A stretch of 64,000 nt of DNA, taken from Streptomyces sp. XM4193 (GTDB lineage: Bacteria > Actinomycetota > Actinomycetes > Streptomycetales > Streptomycetaceae). Made by a program: the position numbers and the translations under genes. The stretch spans positions 1 to 64,000 of the forward strand of contig NZ_JALLGK010000005.1 in assembly GCF_023072595.1 (NCBI RefSeq), given 5' to 3'. This document shows positions 27,431 through 35,181 of the stretch, piece by piece (the first letter of the stretch is position 1; every line of letters begins with the position of its first letter). A model generated the notes under the pieces. That model searched no databases. It saw only the letters and a program-made list of their open reading frames with translations, and was not told the origin of the DNA.

Positions 27431-28444
27431 GTGAAGTTCTTCGGCAGGGTGCGGCATCGGCCGTCCACGGACTGGCGGTTGGCCACCGACCGCGCGTTCA
27501 CCCTCATCGGCGACGGCCGTTACGAGGACGCGGGCGCGTTGCTGACGCGTGCCGCCGATCTCGAACCCTGGCTGTCGGAGTCCTGGTTCAACCTCGCGCT
27601 GCTGCACAAGTTCCGGCACGACTGGGACCGTGCCAGAGTCGCGGGCCTGCGGGCCGTGGCGCTGCTGGACCGGTCCGCGGGTGCCCCGGACTGGTGGAAT
27701 CTGGGCATCGCCGCCACCGCGCTGCAGGACTGGCCGCTGGCACGGCGCGCCTGGCAGGCGTACGGCCTGCGGGTGCCCGGTCCGGCGCCGGCCGAGGCGT
27801 CCCCGAACGCCGAGCCGACGGGCATGGGGCTGGGCAGCTCCGCCGTGCGGCTGTCGCCGGAGGGCGAGGCGGAAGTGGTCTGGGGCCGCAGGCTGGACCC
27901 GGCCCGCATCGAGGTGCAGTCCATTCCGCTGCCGTCCTCGGGGCGCCGCTGGGGCGAGGTGGTGCTACACGACGGCGTACCGCACGGTGAGCGCACGCTG
28001 ATGTCCGGTGCGTCGCTCTCGGCCTACCCGGTTTTCGACGAGATAGAGCTCTGGGCGCCCTCGCCGGTGCCCACCTGGGTGGTGCTGCTGGAGGCGGCGG
28101 CCGAGGAGGACCGGGACGCGCTGGAGGCGCTCGCGGCCGAGGCCGGGTTCGCCGCCGAGGACTGGTCGTCCTCGGTGCGGCTGCTGTGCCGTTCGTGCTC
28201 GGAGTCGCGGATGCCCAGCGACCAGGGCGACGGCGAGCTGCGCCAGGATCCGCACGACCACAGTGCGCCGGGTCGGCCCGGCCCGCTCGGGCACATGGCG
28301 CCCGGAGGCCCGGGCCTGCTGTGGACCCCGGAGCGCGAGTGCGGGATCGCGGCGCCGCGCGGCCTGGTGAAGGGCCTGCTGGACAGCTGGGTCGCGGACA
28401 GTCCGGAATCGCGTGCGTGGCGTGATCTGGAAGAGGTCTGCTGA
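27431..28444 (+). CDS. TPR-like hypothetical protein
   Basis: A 337-residue protein with two TPR-like helices near the N-terminus (DRAFTLIGDGRYEDAGALL and WFNLALLHKFRHDWDRAR). These are followed by a beta-rich region (VWGRRLDPARIEVQSIPLP) and a segment with closely spaced cysteines (LLCRSCSES) plus a later cysteine in ERECGIA. Metal binding by these cysteines is conceivable. Function unknown; similar proteins sit next to def in other Streptomyces. GTG at 27431 follows GGCGGGA; the longer frame from 27311 lacks support. Confidence 0.75.
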   Translation: MKFFGRVRHRPSTDWRLATDRAFTLIGDGRYEDAGALLTRAADLEPWLSESWFNLALLHKFRHDWDRARVAGLRAVALLDRSAGAPDWWNLGIAATALQDWPLARRAWQAYGLRVPGPAPAEASPNAEPTGMGLGSSAVRLSPEGEAEVVWGRRLDPARIEVQSIPLPSSGRRWGEVVLHDGVPHGERTLMSGASLSAYPVFDEIELWAPSPVPTWVVLLEAAAEEDRDALEALAAEAGFAAEDWSSSVRLLCRSCSESRMPSDQGDGELRQDPHDHSAPGRPGPLGHMAPGGPGLLWTPERECGIAAPRGLVKGLLDSWVADSPESRAWRDLEEVC

Positions 28445-28511
28445 GGCGCTTCGCACGGCCCCGTACCCTGTAGGCCGATATCTGGTCGGTTGAGGAAGGC
28501 GTACGGCGGAC

Positions 28512-29153
28512 ATGGCCCAGCAGCAGGAGACCCGGTCTACGGACGAGACAGCCGAGGACGAGTTCATCGTCGACACGGAGGACTGCGAGGCGCGGGAGCA
28601 GGCGTACCGCGAGCGGGGCACGGCCCGCCCGATCACGGTGGTGGGGAATCCGGTGCTGCACCGCGAGTGTGCGGACGTCACCGAGTTCGGGCCCGAACTC
28701 GCGGCGCTCGTCGACGACATGTTCGCCTCCCAGCGGGCCGCCGAGGGCGTGGGGCTCGCCGCGAACCAGATCGGAGTGGACAGCAAGGTCTTCGTCTACG
28801 ACTGCCCGGACGACGACGGTCTGCGCCACGTCGGTGTGGTCTGCAACCCGGTTCTGGACGAACTCCCGCCGGAGCGCCGCAATCTGGACGACAGCAACGA
28901 GGGTTGCCTCTCGGTGCCGACCGCGTACGCCTCGCTGGCACGTCCCGATGTCGCGGTGGTCCGCGGCCAGGACGCCGAGGGCAAGCCGATCGTGGTGCGC
29001 GGCACCGGCTACTTCGCACGCTGCCTCCAGCACGAGACCGACCACCTCTACGGCCGGCTCTACATCGACCGGCTCTCCAAGCGCGAACGCAAGGACGCGC
29101 TGCGTCAGATGGAGGAGGGCACGCCCCGCTACGAGACCGTGCCGAACGACTGA
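28512..29153 (+). CDS. def: Peptide deformylase
   Basis: A 213-residue iron/zinc hydrolase that removes the formyl group from nascent proteins. The three diagnostic motifs are present in order: [17 protein letters not shown] and QHETDHLYG, giving the Cys and two His metal ligands and the catalytic Glu. The ~40-residue N-terminal extension is Glu/Asp/Thr-rich and unusual relative to the minimal ~170-residue enzyme, but common in actinobacterial copies. It starts 67 bases after the TPR-like gene and may share its transcript. Confidence 0.95.
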   Translation: MAQQQETRSTDETAEDEFIVDTEDCEAREQAYRERGTARPITVVGNPVLHRECADVTEFGPELAALVDDMFASQRAAEGVGLAANQIGVDSKVFVYDCPDDDGLRHVGVVCNPVLDELPPERRNLDDSNEGCLSVPTAYASLARPDVAVVRGQDAEGKPIVVRGTGYFARCLQHETDHLYGRLYIDRLSKRERKDALRQMEEGTPRYETVPND

Positions 29154-29346
29154 GCCGGGTTTCCGGTCCGCTGCGGCCGCCCGCGCCGATGCCCGGCGCG
29201 AGGCGGCCGCACGTCTGCCACGGCCTCGCCGCTCGGGGTGCGTTTGATTGCATCGGCCATGGTGGCAGCGGTGCCAATGGTCCGCCCACTGGTAGTTCTC
29301 CGCGCGTAGTTGACGCGTTGTGAGCGGTGGGCCAACCTCGGTTCCC

Positions 29347-30087
29347 ATGTGGAGACGACGCGTGCCGAGGGCCCTTCTCGCATTTGTCATGGCCGCGACT
29401 GGCGTGGTGGGTTTCACGGCTGCCACCGCCTCGACCGCACAGGCCGACGAGTGCTTCACCTGGGACCGTACGCTCGCTCCGGGCGACACCGGCGCCGATG
29501 TGACCGAGCTCCAGATCCGGGTCGCCGGCCACCCCGCCCCCGGTGAAGTGCTCACCGTCGACGGCGACTTCGGGCCCGCCACCGAGGCCGCGGTCGGACG
29601 TTTCCAGAGCGCGTACGGGCTGGAGTCCACCGGCGTCGCCGACTCCGGCACCTTCGACAAGATCTACGAGCTGCAGAGTCCGGACTGTTCACCCGCGCAC
29701 TTCGAGTTCAGCGAGCTCAACACCTGCAACTCCGACTGGAGCGGCGGGAAGGTGAGCGCCACCGAGGCCAGGGAGAACGCGAAGCGGACCATGTGGAAGC
29801 TGGAGGCGATGCGCAGGGCGCTCGGCGATCAGCCGATCCGGGTCACCAGCGGGTTCCGATCCGTCGCCTGCAACGACGCGGTGGGCGGCGCGCCCGACAG
29901 CCGCCATCTGTACGGCGATTCGGCCGACCTCGGTGCCTCGCCGCACTCCCTGTGCACCCTGGCGAAGGCCGCCCGCGACCACGGCTTCAACGGCATCCTC
30001 GGCCCCGGATACCCGGGCCACGACGACCACACCCACGTCGACCACCGGCCCGCCAAGTTCTGGTCGGCCCCCGGCTGCGGAATCTGA
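29347..30087 (+). CDS. Secreted peptidoglycan-binding M15-type D-Ala-D-Ala carboxypeptidase
   Basis: A 246-residue exported zinc peptidase. A signal peptide (MWRRRVPRALLAFVM, cleavage near AQA-DE) is followed by a peptidoglycan-binding repeat (residues ~40-110, VDGDFGPATEAAVGRFQ). The catalytic domain has VTSGFRS, SRHLYGDSADLG (His and Asp zinc ligands) and HDDHTHVDHR (His ligand). The layout matches the Streptomyces albus G carboxypeptidase. An in-frame GTG at 29320 is an alternative start. The next secreted gene starts 110 bases downstream. Confidence 0.88.
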   Translation: MWRRRVPRALLAFVMAATGVVGFTAATASTAQADECFTWDRTLAPGDTGADVTELQIRVAGHPAPGEVLTVDGDFGPATEAAVGRFQSAYGLESTGVADSGTFDKIYELQSPDCSPAHFEFSELNTCNSDWSGGKVSATEARENAKRTMWKLEAMRRALGDQPIRVTSGFRSVACNDAVGGAPDSRHLYGDSADLGASPHSLCTLAKAARDHGFNGILGPGYPGHDDHTHVDHRPAKFWSAPGCGI

Positions 30088-30197
30088 GCCCGGTCGGACC
30101 GACCCCTTCCGCGAGCAGCGCGCCCGTACGACCCGTACCGGTGCGCAGCCGCCCCCACGACCCCCACTTCACCACCGGAACCGGAAGGTACCCCCAC

Positions 30198-30707
30198 ATG
30201 AAGAAGCTCGCGAAGCGCACCGTCGCCATCGGCGCGGTGCTGGCGCTGCCGCTGCTCGTCGTCCCCGGCTCGGCCCAGGCCGACAGCGGGGCCGCCGGCG
30301 ACGTCGGCAGCGCCGCCAAGATCAGCCACTCGCAGGCCGCCTCGATGTTCCAGGGCGCAGGCATCCCCTGGACCTCCAGCGGCAACTGCTCGGACCGCAA
30401 CAAGCCCAACTGCACCTCGTTCGAGCAGATCCACGACCACACGGTGCGCGGCGCCATCACGCTGAAGTCGGCCAGCGGCTGCGCCATCAACGTGACCGGC
30501 GGCACCGAGACCGGCCACGCCGACGGCCAGTACAGCCACTGGAACGGCTACAAGCTCGACATGTCGCTCTCCAGCTGCATCCAGAACTACGTGGACGCCA
30601 ACTTCGCCTACATCGGCGGCAACAAGTGGCAGTCGGGCTCCGGCAACATCTACTACCGCGAGGGCAACCACTGGGACATCACCTTCCACAACTGCGGCGG
30701 CTGCTGA
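30198..30707 (+). CDS. Secreted small protein, M15-like fold suspected
   Basis: A 169-residue exported protein: signal peptide MKKLAKRTVAIGAVLALPLL, cleavage near AQA-DS. The mature part has six cysteines. It carries GGTETGHADGQYSHWNGYKL followed by Asp, resembling the His-x6-Asp zinc pattern of M15 peptidases, and a later NHWDITFHN that could give the last His ligand. No classical family name is certain. It follows the M15 carboxypeptidase in the same direction, with its own GGAAGG site, so both may act on peptidoglycan. Confidence 0.75.
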   Translation: MKKLAKRTVAIGAVLALPLLVVPGSAQADSGAAGDVGSAAKISHSQAASMFQGAGIPWTSSGNCSDRNKPNCTSFEQIHDHTVRGAITLKSASGCAINVTGGTETGHADGQYSHWNGYKLDMSLSSCIQNYVDANFAYIGGNKWQSGSGNIYYREGNHWDITFHNCGGC

Positions 30708-30733
30708 CCCCGGCGGTCCCACAGCGCGCAGCA

Positions 30734-30773
30734 ACGCGGCCCGCCTCCCCGTGTGTCGGGAGACGGGCCGCGT
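30734..30773. terminator. Bidirectional hairpin terminator
   Basis: ACGCGGCCCG / CGGGCCGCGT arms enclose a second inner pairing CTCCC / GGGAG, between the secreted-protein gene and the convergent nrdB. Confidence 0.8.
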
Positions 30774-30868
30774 CGGCCGGTGGGCGCGGGGCGTCATCGA
30801 AGGCTCAGGGATTCAGTGCTCCCACAGCCCTTTCATCACCCTCCGCAGCACCCACCGCCCTCTCAGCC

Positions 30869-31933
30869 TCAGAACTCGTCGTCGAAGCTGACCGAACCCT
30901 CGACGGCCACCTGGTAGGCGGAGGCCCGGCGCTCGAAGAAGTTCGTCAGCTCCTGGACGTTCTGGAGCTCCATGAAGCCGAACGGGTTCTCCGAGCCGAA
31001 CACCGGCTCCAGCCCGAGGCGTACGAGCCGCTGGTCGGCGACGCACTGCAGGTACTCGCGCATCGACTCGGTGTTCATGCCCGGCAGTCCCTCGCCGCAC
31101 AGGTCGCGACCGAACTGGAGCTCCGCCTCGACGGCCTCCTTGAGCATGGCGGTGACCTCGCGTCCGAGCTCCTCGTCGAAGAGCTCGGGCTCCTCCTGGC
31201 GGACGGTGTCCACCACGTGGAAGGCGAAGTCCATGTGGCAGCTCTCGTCCCGGAACACCCAGTTGGTGCCGGTCGCCAGGCCGTGCAGCAGTCCGCGCGA
31301 GCGGAACCAGTACACGTAGGCGAAGGCCCCGTAGAAGAACAGCCCCTCGATACAGGCGGCGAAGCAGATCAGGTTCAGCAGGAAACGCCGGCGGTCGGCC
31401 TTGGTCTCCAGCCGGTCGATGCTCTCGACCGAGTCCATCCACTTGAAGCAGAACTGCGCCTTCTCCCGGATGGAGGGGATGTTCTCCACCGCGGCGAACG
31501 CCTCGACGCGCTCGTCGTGGTCGGGCAGATAGGTGTCGAGCAGCGTCAGATAGAACTGGACGTGCACGGCCTCCTCGAAGAGCTGCCGCGACAGGTAGAG
31601 CCGCGCCTCCGGGGAGTTGATGTGCTTGTACAGCGTCAGCACCAGGTTGTTCGCCACGATCGAGTCGCCGGTCGCGAAGAAGGCGACGAGTCGGCCGATC
31701 ATGTGCTGCTCGCCGGCCGACAGCTTGGCGAGGTCGGCGACGTCGGAGTGGAGGTCGACCTCCTCCACGGTCCAGGTGTTCTTGATGGCGTCCCGGTAGC
31801 GGTCGTAGAAGTCCGGGTAGCGCATCGGGCGCAGCGTCAGTTCGAAGCCCGGGTCGAGCAGGTTCTTCTGGTCGGACGCGGCGGAGGCGGTGTGGCCGGC
31901 GGAGGGCCTGGTCTCTTCCGGTGTGGTGGTCAT
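30869..31933 (-). CDS. nrdB: Ribonucleotide reductase class Ia, beta subunit
   Basis: A 354-residue diiron-tyrosyl radical protein that supplies the radical to NrdA. In the segment FEEAVHVQFYLTLL the Glu and His bind iron and the following Tyr matches the radical tyrosine of E. coli NrdB. ACIEGLFFYG and DESCHMDFAFH give further iron ligands. The ATG at 31933 overlaps the nrdA stop by one base (TAATG), so translation is coupled. A third gene, nrdS, known in S. coelicolor, is not seen downstream; a convergent secreted-protein gene is there instead. Confidence 0.95.
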   Translation of the reverse strand: MTTTPEETRPSAGHTASAASDQKNLLDPGFELTLRPMRYPDFYDRYRDAIKNTWTVEEVDLHSDVADLAKLSAGEQHMIGRLVAFFATGDSIVANNLVLTLYKHINSPEARLYLSRQLFEEAVHVQFYLTLLDTYLPDHDERVEAFAAVENIPSIREKAQFCFKWMDSVESIDRLETKADRRRFLLNLICFAACIEGLFFYGAFAYVYWFRSRGLLHGLATGTNWVFRDESCHMDFAFHVVDTVRQEEPELFDEELGREVTAMLKEAVEAELQFGRDLCGEGLPGMNTESMREYLQCVADQRLVRLGLEPVFGSENPFGFMELQNVQELTNFFERRASAYQVAVEGSVSFDDEF

Positions 31934-34302
31934 TACTGGCAGGCCTCGCAGGACTCGGGGTTCTCCAGCGAGCAGGCGACGGCTTCCTCGGCCTCGGCGA
32001 TCTGCTGCGCGGGGATGGGGGTCGGGGACTTCTGGCTCACCGTCGCCGCCCGTGCGGACTGGGCGATGCGGGTGGCCGGGCGCGAACGCAGGTAGTACGT
32101 GGTCTTGATGCCGCGCTTCCAGGCGTAGGCGTACATCGAGCTGAGCTTGCCGATGGTCGGCGCCGCCATGAAGAGGTTCAGCGACTGGCTCTGGTCGATG
32201 TAGGGCGTACGGGCCGCGGCCAGGTCGATCAGCGCGCGCTGCGGGACCTCCCAGGCGGTGCGGTAGAGCGCCCGTACGTCCTCGGGGACGCCGGGCAGTT
32301 CCTGCGCCGAACCGTTGGCGTCGCGCAGCGCCTGGCGGGTCTCGTCGTTCCACAGGCCGAGCCGCTTCAGCTCGTCCACCAGGTAGGTGTTGACCTGGAG
32401 GAACTCACCGCTGAGCGTCTCGCGCTTGAAGAGGTTGGAGACCTGCGGCTCGATGCACTCGTAGACACCGGCGATCGAGGCGATGGTGGCGGTCGGGGCG
32501 ATCGCCAGCAGCAGCGAGTTGCGCATGCCGGTTTTCGCGATCCGGGCGCGCAGCGCCTCCCAGCGCTCGGCCCAGGCGGGCTCGGCGTCGGGGTAGTGGT
32601 CCGGGTGCAGCACGCCCCGGGCGGTACGGGTCTCGCTCCACGCGTCGTGCGCGCCGTGGCGCTCGGCGAGATCGGCGGAGGACTCGTAGGCGGCGAGCAT
32701 GATGCGCTCGGAGATCCGGGTGGAGAGCTCCTTGGCCTCGGGGGAGTCGAAGGGCAGCCGCAGCCGGAAGAAGACGTCCTGGAGCCCCATCAGACCCAAC
32801 CCCACCGGCCGCCAGCGGGAGTTGGAGCGCTCCGCCTGCTCGGTCGGGTAGAAGTTGATGTCCACCACGCGGTCCAGGAAGGTGACGGCGGTGCGCACGG
32901 TGGCGTCCAGCCGCTCCCAGTCCATCTCGCCGTCGTCGCCGAGGTGGGCGGCGAGGTTGACCGAGCCGAGGTTGCACACGGCGGTCTCGCCGTCGTTAGT
33001 GACCTCGAGGATCTCGGTGCAGAGGTTGGAGGAGTGGACGACCCGGCCGGACTCCGCGGTCTGGTTGGCGGTGCGGTTGGCGGCGTCCTTGAACGTCATC
33101 CAGCCGTTGCCGGTCTGCGCGAGGGTGCGCATCATCCGCGAGTACAACTGGCGTGCGGACACCTGCTTGTTGGCCAGCCCCGCCTCCTCGGCCGCCCGGT
33201 AGGCGGCGTCGAACTCGGCGCCGTACAGGTCGACCAGCTGCGGGACGTCGGCGGGGGAGAAGAGCGACCACTGGCCGTCCGCCTCGACCCGGCGCATGAA
33301 CTCGTCCGGAATCCAGTGCGCGATGTTCAGGTTGTGGGTCCGGCGCGCCTCCTCGCCGGTGTTGTCCCGCAGCTCCAGGAACTCCTCCAGATCGGCGTGC
33401 CAGGTCTCCAGGTAGACGCAGGCCGCGCCCTTGCGGCGTCCGCCCTGGTTCACCGCGGCGACCGAGGCGTCCAGGGTGCGCAGGAAGGGGACGATGCCGT
33501 TGGAGTGTCCGTTGGTGCCGCGGATCAGTGAACCCCGGGCGCGGATGCGGGAGTAGGACAGCCCGATGCCGCCCGCGTGCTTGGACAGCCGCGCGACCTG
33601 GTGGTAGCGGTCGTAGATGGAGTCCAGCTCGTCCAGCGGCGAGTCCAGCAGGTAGCAGGAGGACATCTGCGGGTGCCGGGTGCCGGAGTTGAAAAGCGTG
33701 GGGGAGGAGGGCAGGTAGGAGAGCGTGCTGGTGAGCCGGTAGAGCTCGGCGACGTCTCCGAGCGCCTTCTCGCTGTGGTCCTCGGCCAGTCCGCAGGCCA
33801 CCCGGAGCAGGAAGTGCTGGGGGGTCTCGATGACCTGGCGGGTCATCGGGTGGCGCAGCAGGTAGCGGGAGTGGACGGTGCGCAGGCCGAAGTAGCCGAA
33901 GCGGTCGTCGGCGCCGTCGGCCACCGCCCGGTCGACCAACTCGTCGAGCGCGGCGGCGTGTTCGGCCACGAACGCGGCTGTGCTGTCACCGATCAGGCCC
34001 TCGCGGTGGCCCACCGCCACGGAGGCGGCGAAGGACACCGCGCCCTGGCTCGCGGCCTCGTCCCGGATGGCCAGGGTCAGCAACCGCGCGGCGAGCCGGG
34101 AGTACTCGGGCTCGTCACCGATCAGGGCGGCGGCGGCCTCGGTGGCCAGCGACCGCAGTTCGGCGTCGTCCGAACCGGCGTTGCGACCGCGCAGCGCGGC
34201 GGTCGCCACCCTGTCGGGGTCGACGGCGGTCAGATCGGCCGTGAGATCGGTCAGCGTACGCAACAGCGTGGCTGATACGGGCTCCGTGGGGGCGATGGTC
34301 AC
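31933..34302 (-). CDS. nrdA: Ribonucleotide reductase class Ia, alpha subunit
   Basis: A 789-residue catalytic subunit reducing ribonucleoside diphosphates. Visible marks are QMSSCYLLDSPLDELD with one active-site Cys, HSSNLCTEI with the other region, NLNIAHWIPDEF, and the redox-active C-terminal pair in ESCEACQ. A canonical N-terminal ATP-cone is not obvious: the sequence begins MTIAPTEPVSATLL and lacks a typical KRDG motif. GTG at 34302 has GGGAG upstream. Expression is predicted to be B12-controlled through the riboswitch in the leader. Confidence 0.95.
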   Translation of the reverse strand: MTIAPTEPVSATLLRTLTDLTADLTAVDPDRVATAALRGRNAGSDDAELRSLATEAAAALIGDEPEYSRLAARLLTLAIRDEAASQGAVSFAASVAVGHREGLIGDSTAAFVAEHAAALDELVDRAVADGADDRFGYFGLRTVHSRYLLRHPMTRQVIETPQHFLLRVACGLAEDHSEKALGDVAELYRLTSTLSYLPSSPTLFNSGTRHPQMSSCYLLDSPLDELDSIYDRYHQVARLSKHAGGIGLSYSRIRARGSLIRGTNGHSNGIVPFLRTLDASVAAVNQGGRRKGAACVYLETWHADLEEFLELRDNTGEEARRTHNLNIAHWIPDEFMRRVEADGQWSLFSPADVPQLVDLYGAEFDAAYRAAEEAGLANKQVSARQLYSRMMRTLAQTGNGWMTFKDAANRTANQTAESGRVVHSSNLCTEILEVTNDGETAVCNLGSVNLAAHLGDDGEMDWERLDATVRTAVTFLDRVVDINFYPTEQAERSNSRWRPVGLGLMGLQDVFFRLRLPFDSPEAKELSTRISERIMLAAYESSADLAERHGAHDAWSETRTARGVLHPDHYPDAEPAWAERWEALRARIAKTGMRNSLLLAIAPTATIASIAGVYECIEPQVSNLFKRETLSGEFLQVNTYLVDELKRLGLWNDETRQALRDANGSAQELPGVPEDVRALYRTAWEVPQRALIDLAAARTPYIDQSQSLNLFMAAPTIGKLSSMYAYAWKRGIKTTYYLRSRPATRIAQSARAATVSQKSPTPIPAQQIAEAEEAVACSLENPESCEACQ

Positions 34303-34433
34303 GGGGCGGTCTCTCCCTCGCTCGGCAGTGGGCTCGAGGGACGAGGACAGCAGGGGCGCACACGGAAATGACGGCGCGGGGCCGCGGATTCACATGGCGT
34401 CCCGGAGTCCAACCCACGAGACCCGGACGTTTT

Positions 34434-34560
34434 GAGATGCTGCCGACAGGTCGTCGGACTCGCGCGTCCGGCCGTTGTGGGCCCGCGCGCACACCGTTGC
34501 GGGACAGTCCCGGATTCGCACCGGGTTCCCCTGCTGCGGCAGCGAGACCGAGCATACATC
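34434..34560 (-). promoter_or_regulatory. Cobalamin (B12) riboswitch in the nrdAB leader
   Basis: On the minus strand the conserved core reads GGGGAACCCGGTGCGAATCC, then GGGACTGTCCCGCAACGGTG, followed by GAGTCCGACGACCTG. This is the standard cobalamin riboswitch signature. Complementary ends (GATGTATGC and GCAGCATC) could form P1. It lies ~130 bases before nrdA. S. coelicolor nrdABS is known to be repressed by B12 through such an element, sparing the B12-independent enzyme when class II reductase can work. Confidence 0.92.
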
Positions 34561-34771
34561 TTGTGGTGCGTGATTCACGTACCCCCATATGTTGTGTCTG
34601 TTGCTGACCCGGGGTCATCGATTTGCTGCTGCGTGCTCGGGCCGCGACAAGCCCGGAAGCGGCGCCCGAGGAGGGTTCGGGAAGTGTTTGCAGTGTCCTT
34701 CCGGACGATTGCCGAGCCTCGGCGTGTCGCCCGCGGGCGGGCTTCCTCTCCGCCGGCGGCGGCGCACACGA

Positions 34772-34806
34772 CCGCGGGGCCCGCTCCGACGGAACGGGCC
34801 CCGCGG
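34772..34806 (-). terminator. Terminator of the cstA-ybdD unit
   Basis: Perfect 12-bp arms CCGCGGGGCCCG / CGGGCCCCGCGG around an 11-base loop, ~50 bases after the leftward ybdD-like gene. Confidence 0.85.
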
Positions 34807-34856
34807 GCCGAGGCGTTGCACGGAACCGGGCAGTGCCGGTTCCGCGGGCGAGGGGT

Positions 34857-35072
34857 TCAGCAGCAGCGGAACCCCTCGCGGGGGTCGTCCTCCGCCGCGT
34901 CGGTGCGCCGGCGTTCGAACTCCCGGCGGCTGAGCGGGGACGCACCCGGATTGTGGGCGCGGGCATGGGCGAGGTAGCGGTCGTACGCGGACTCGCCGGT
35001 CAGCTCGCGCCAGTACCAGCGCAGCTTTCCGGCCAACACGCGCAACCGTCCTGTGCGTTCTCTCACTTCCAC
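34857..35072 (-). CDS. ybdD: YbdD/YjiX family small protein
   Basis: A 71-residue protein of the YbdD/YjiX (DUF466) family that accompanies CstA-type transporters. It has the family's YWRELTGESAYDRYLAHARA core and ends in a Cys-Cys pair (GFRCC), as is common for this group; some relatives carry selenocysteine there. It is 109 bases downstream of cstA on the same strand and is probably co-transcribed. Confidence 0.85.
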   Translation of the reverse strand: MEVRERTGRLRVLAGKLRWYWRELTGESAYDRYLAHARAHNPGASPLSRREFERRRTDAAEDDPREGFRCC

Positions 35073-35181
35073 ATCCGTGTCCTCACGCTTCCGAGTGAAC
35101 TCCCGCTCCGGCAGGGGCTTTCCGCCCCCGCCGGAACGGGACTGCGGACCGGCGGCGTTCAGCCGGTCCGACGGCCGCGGC

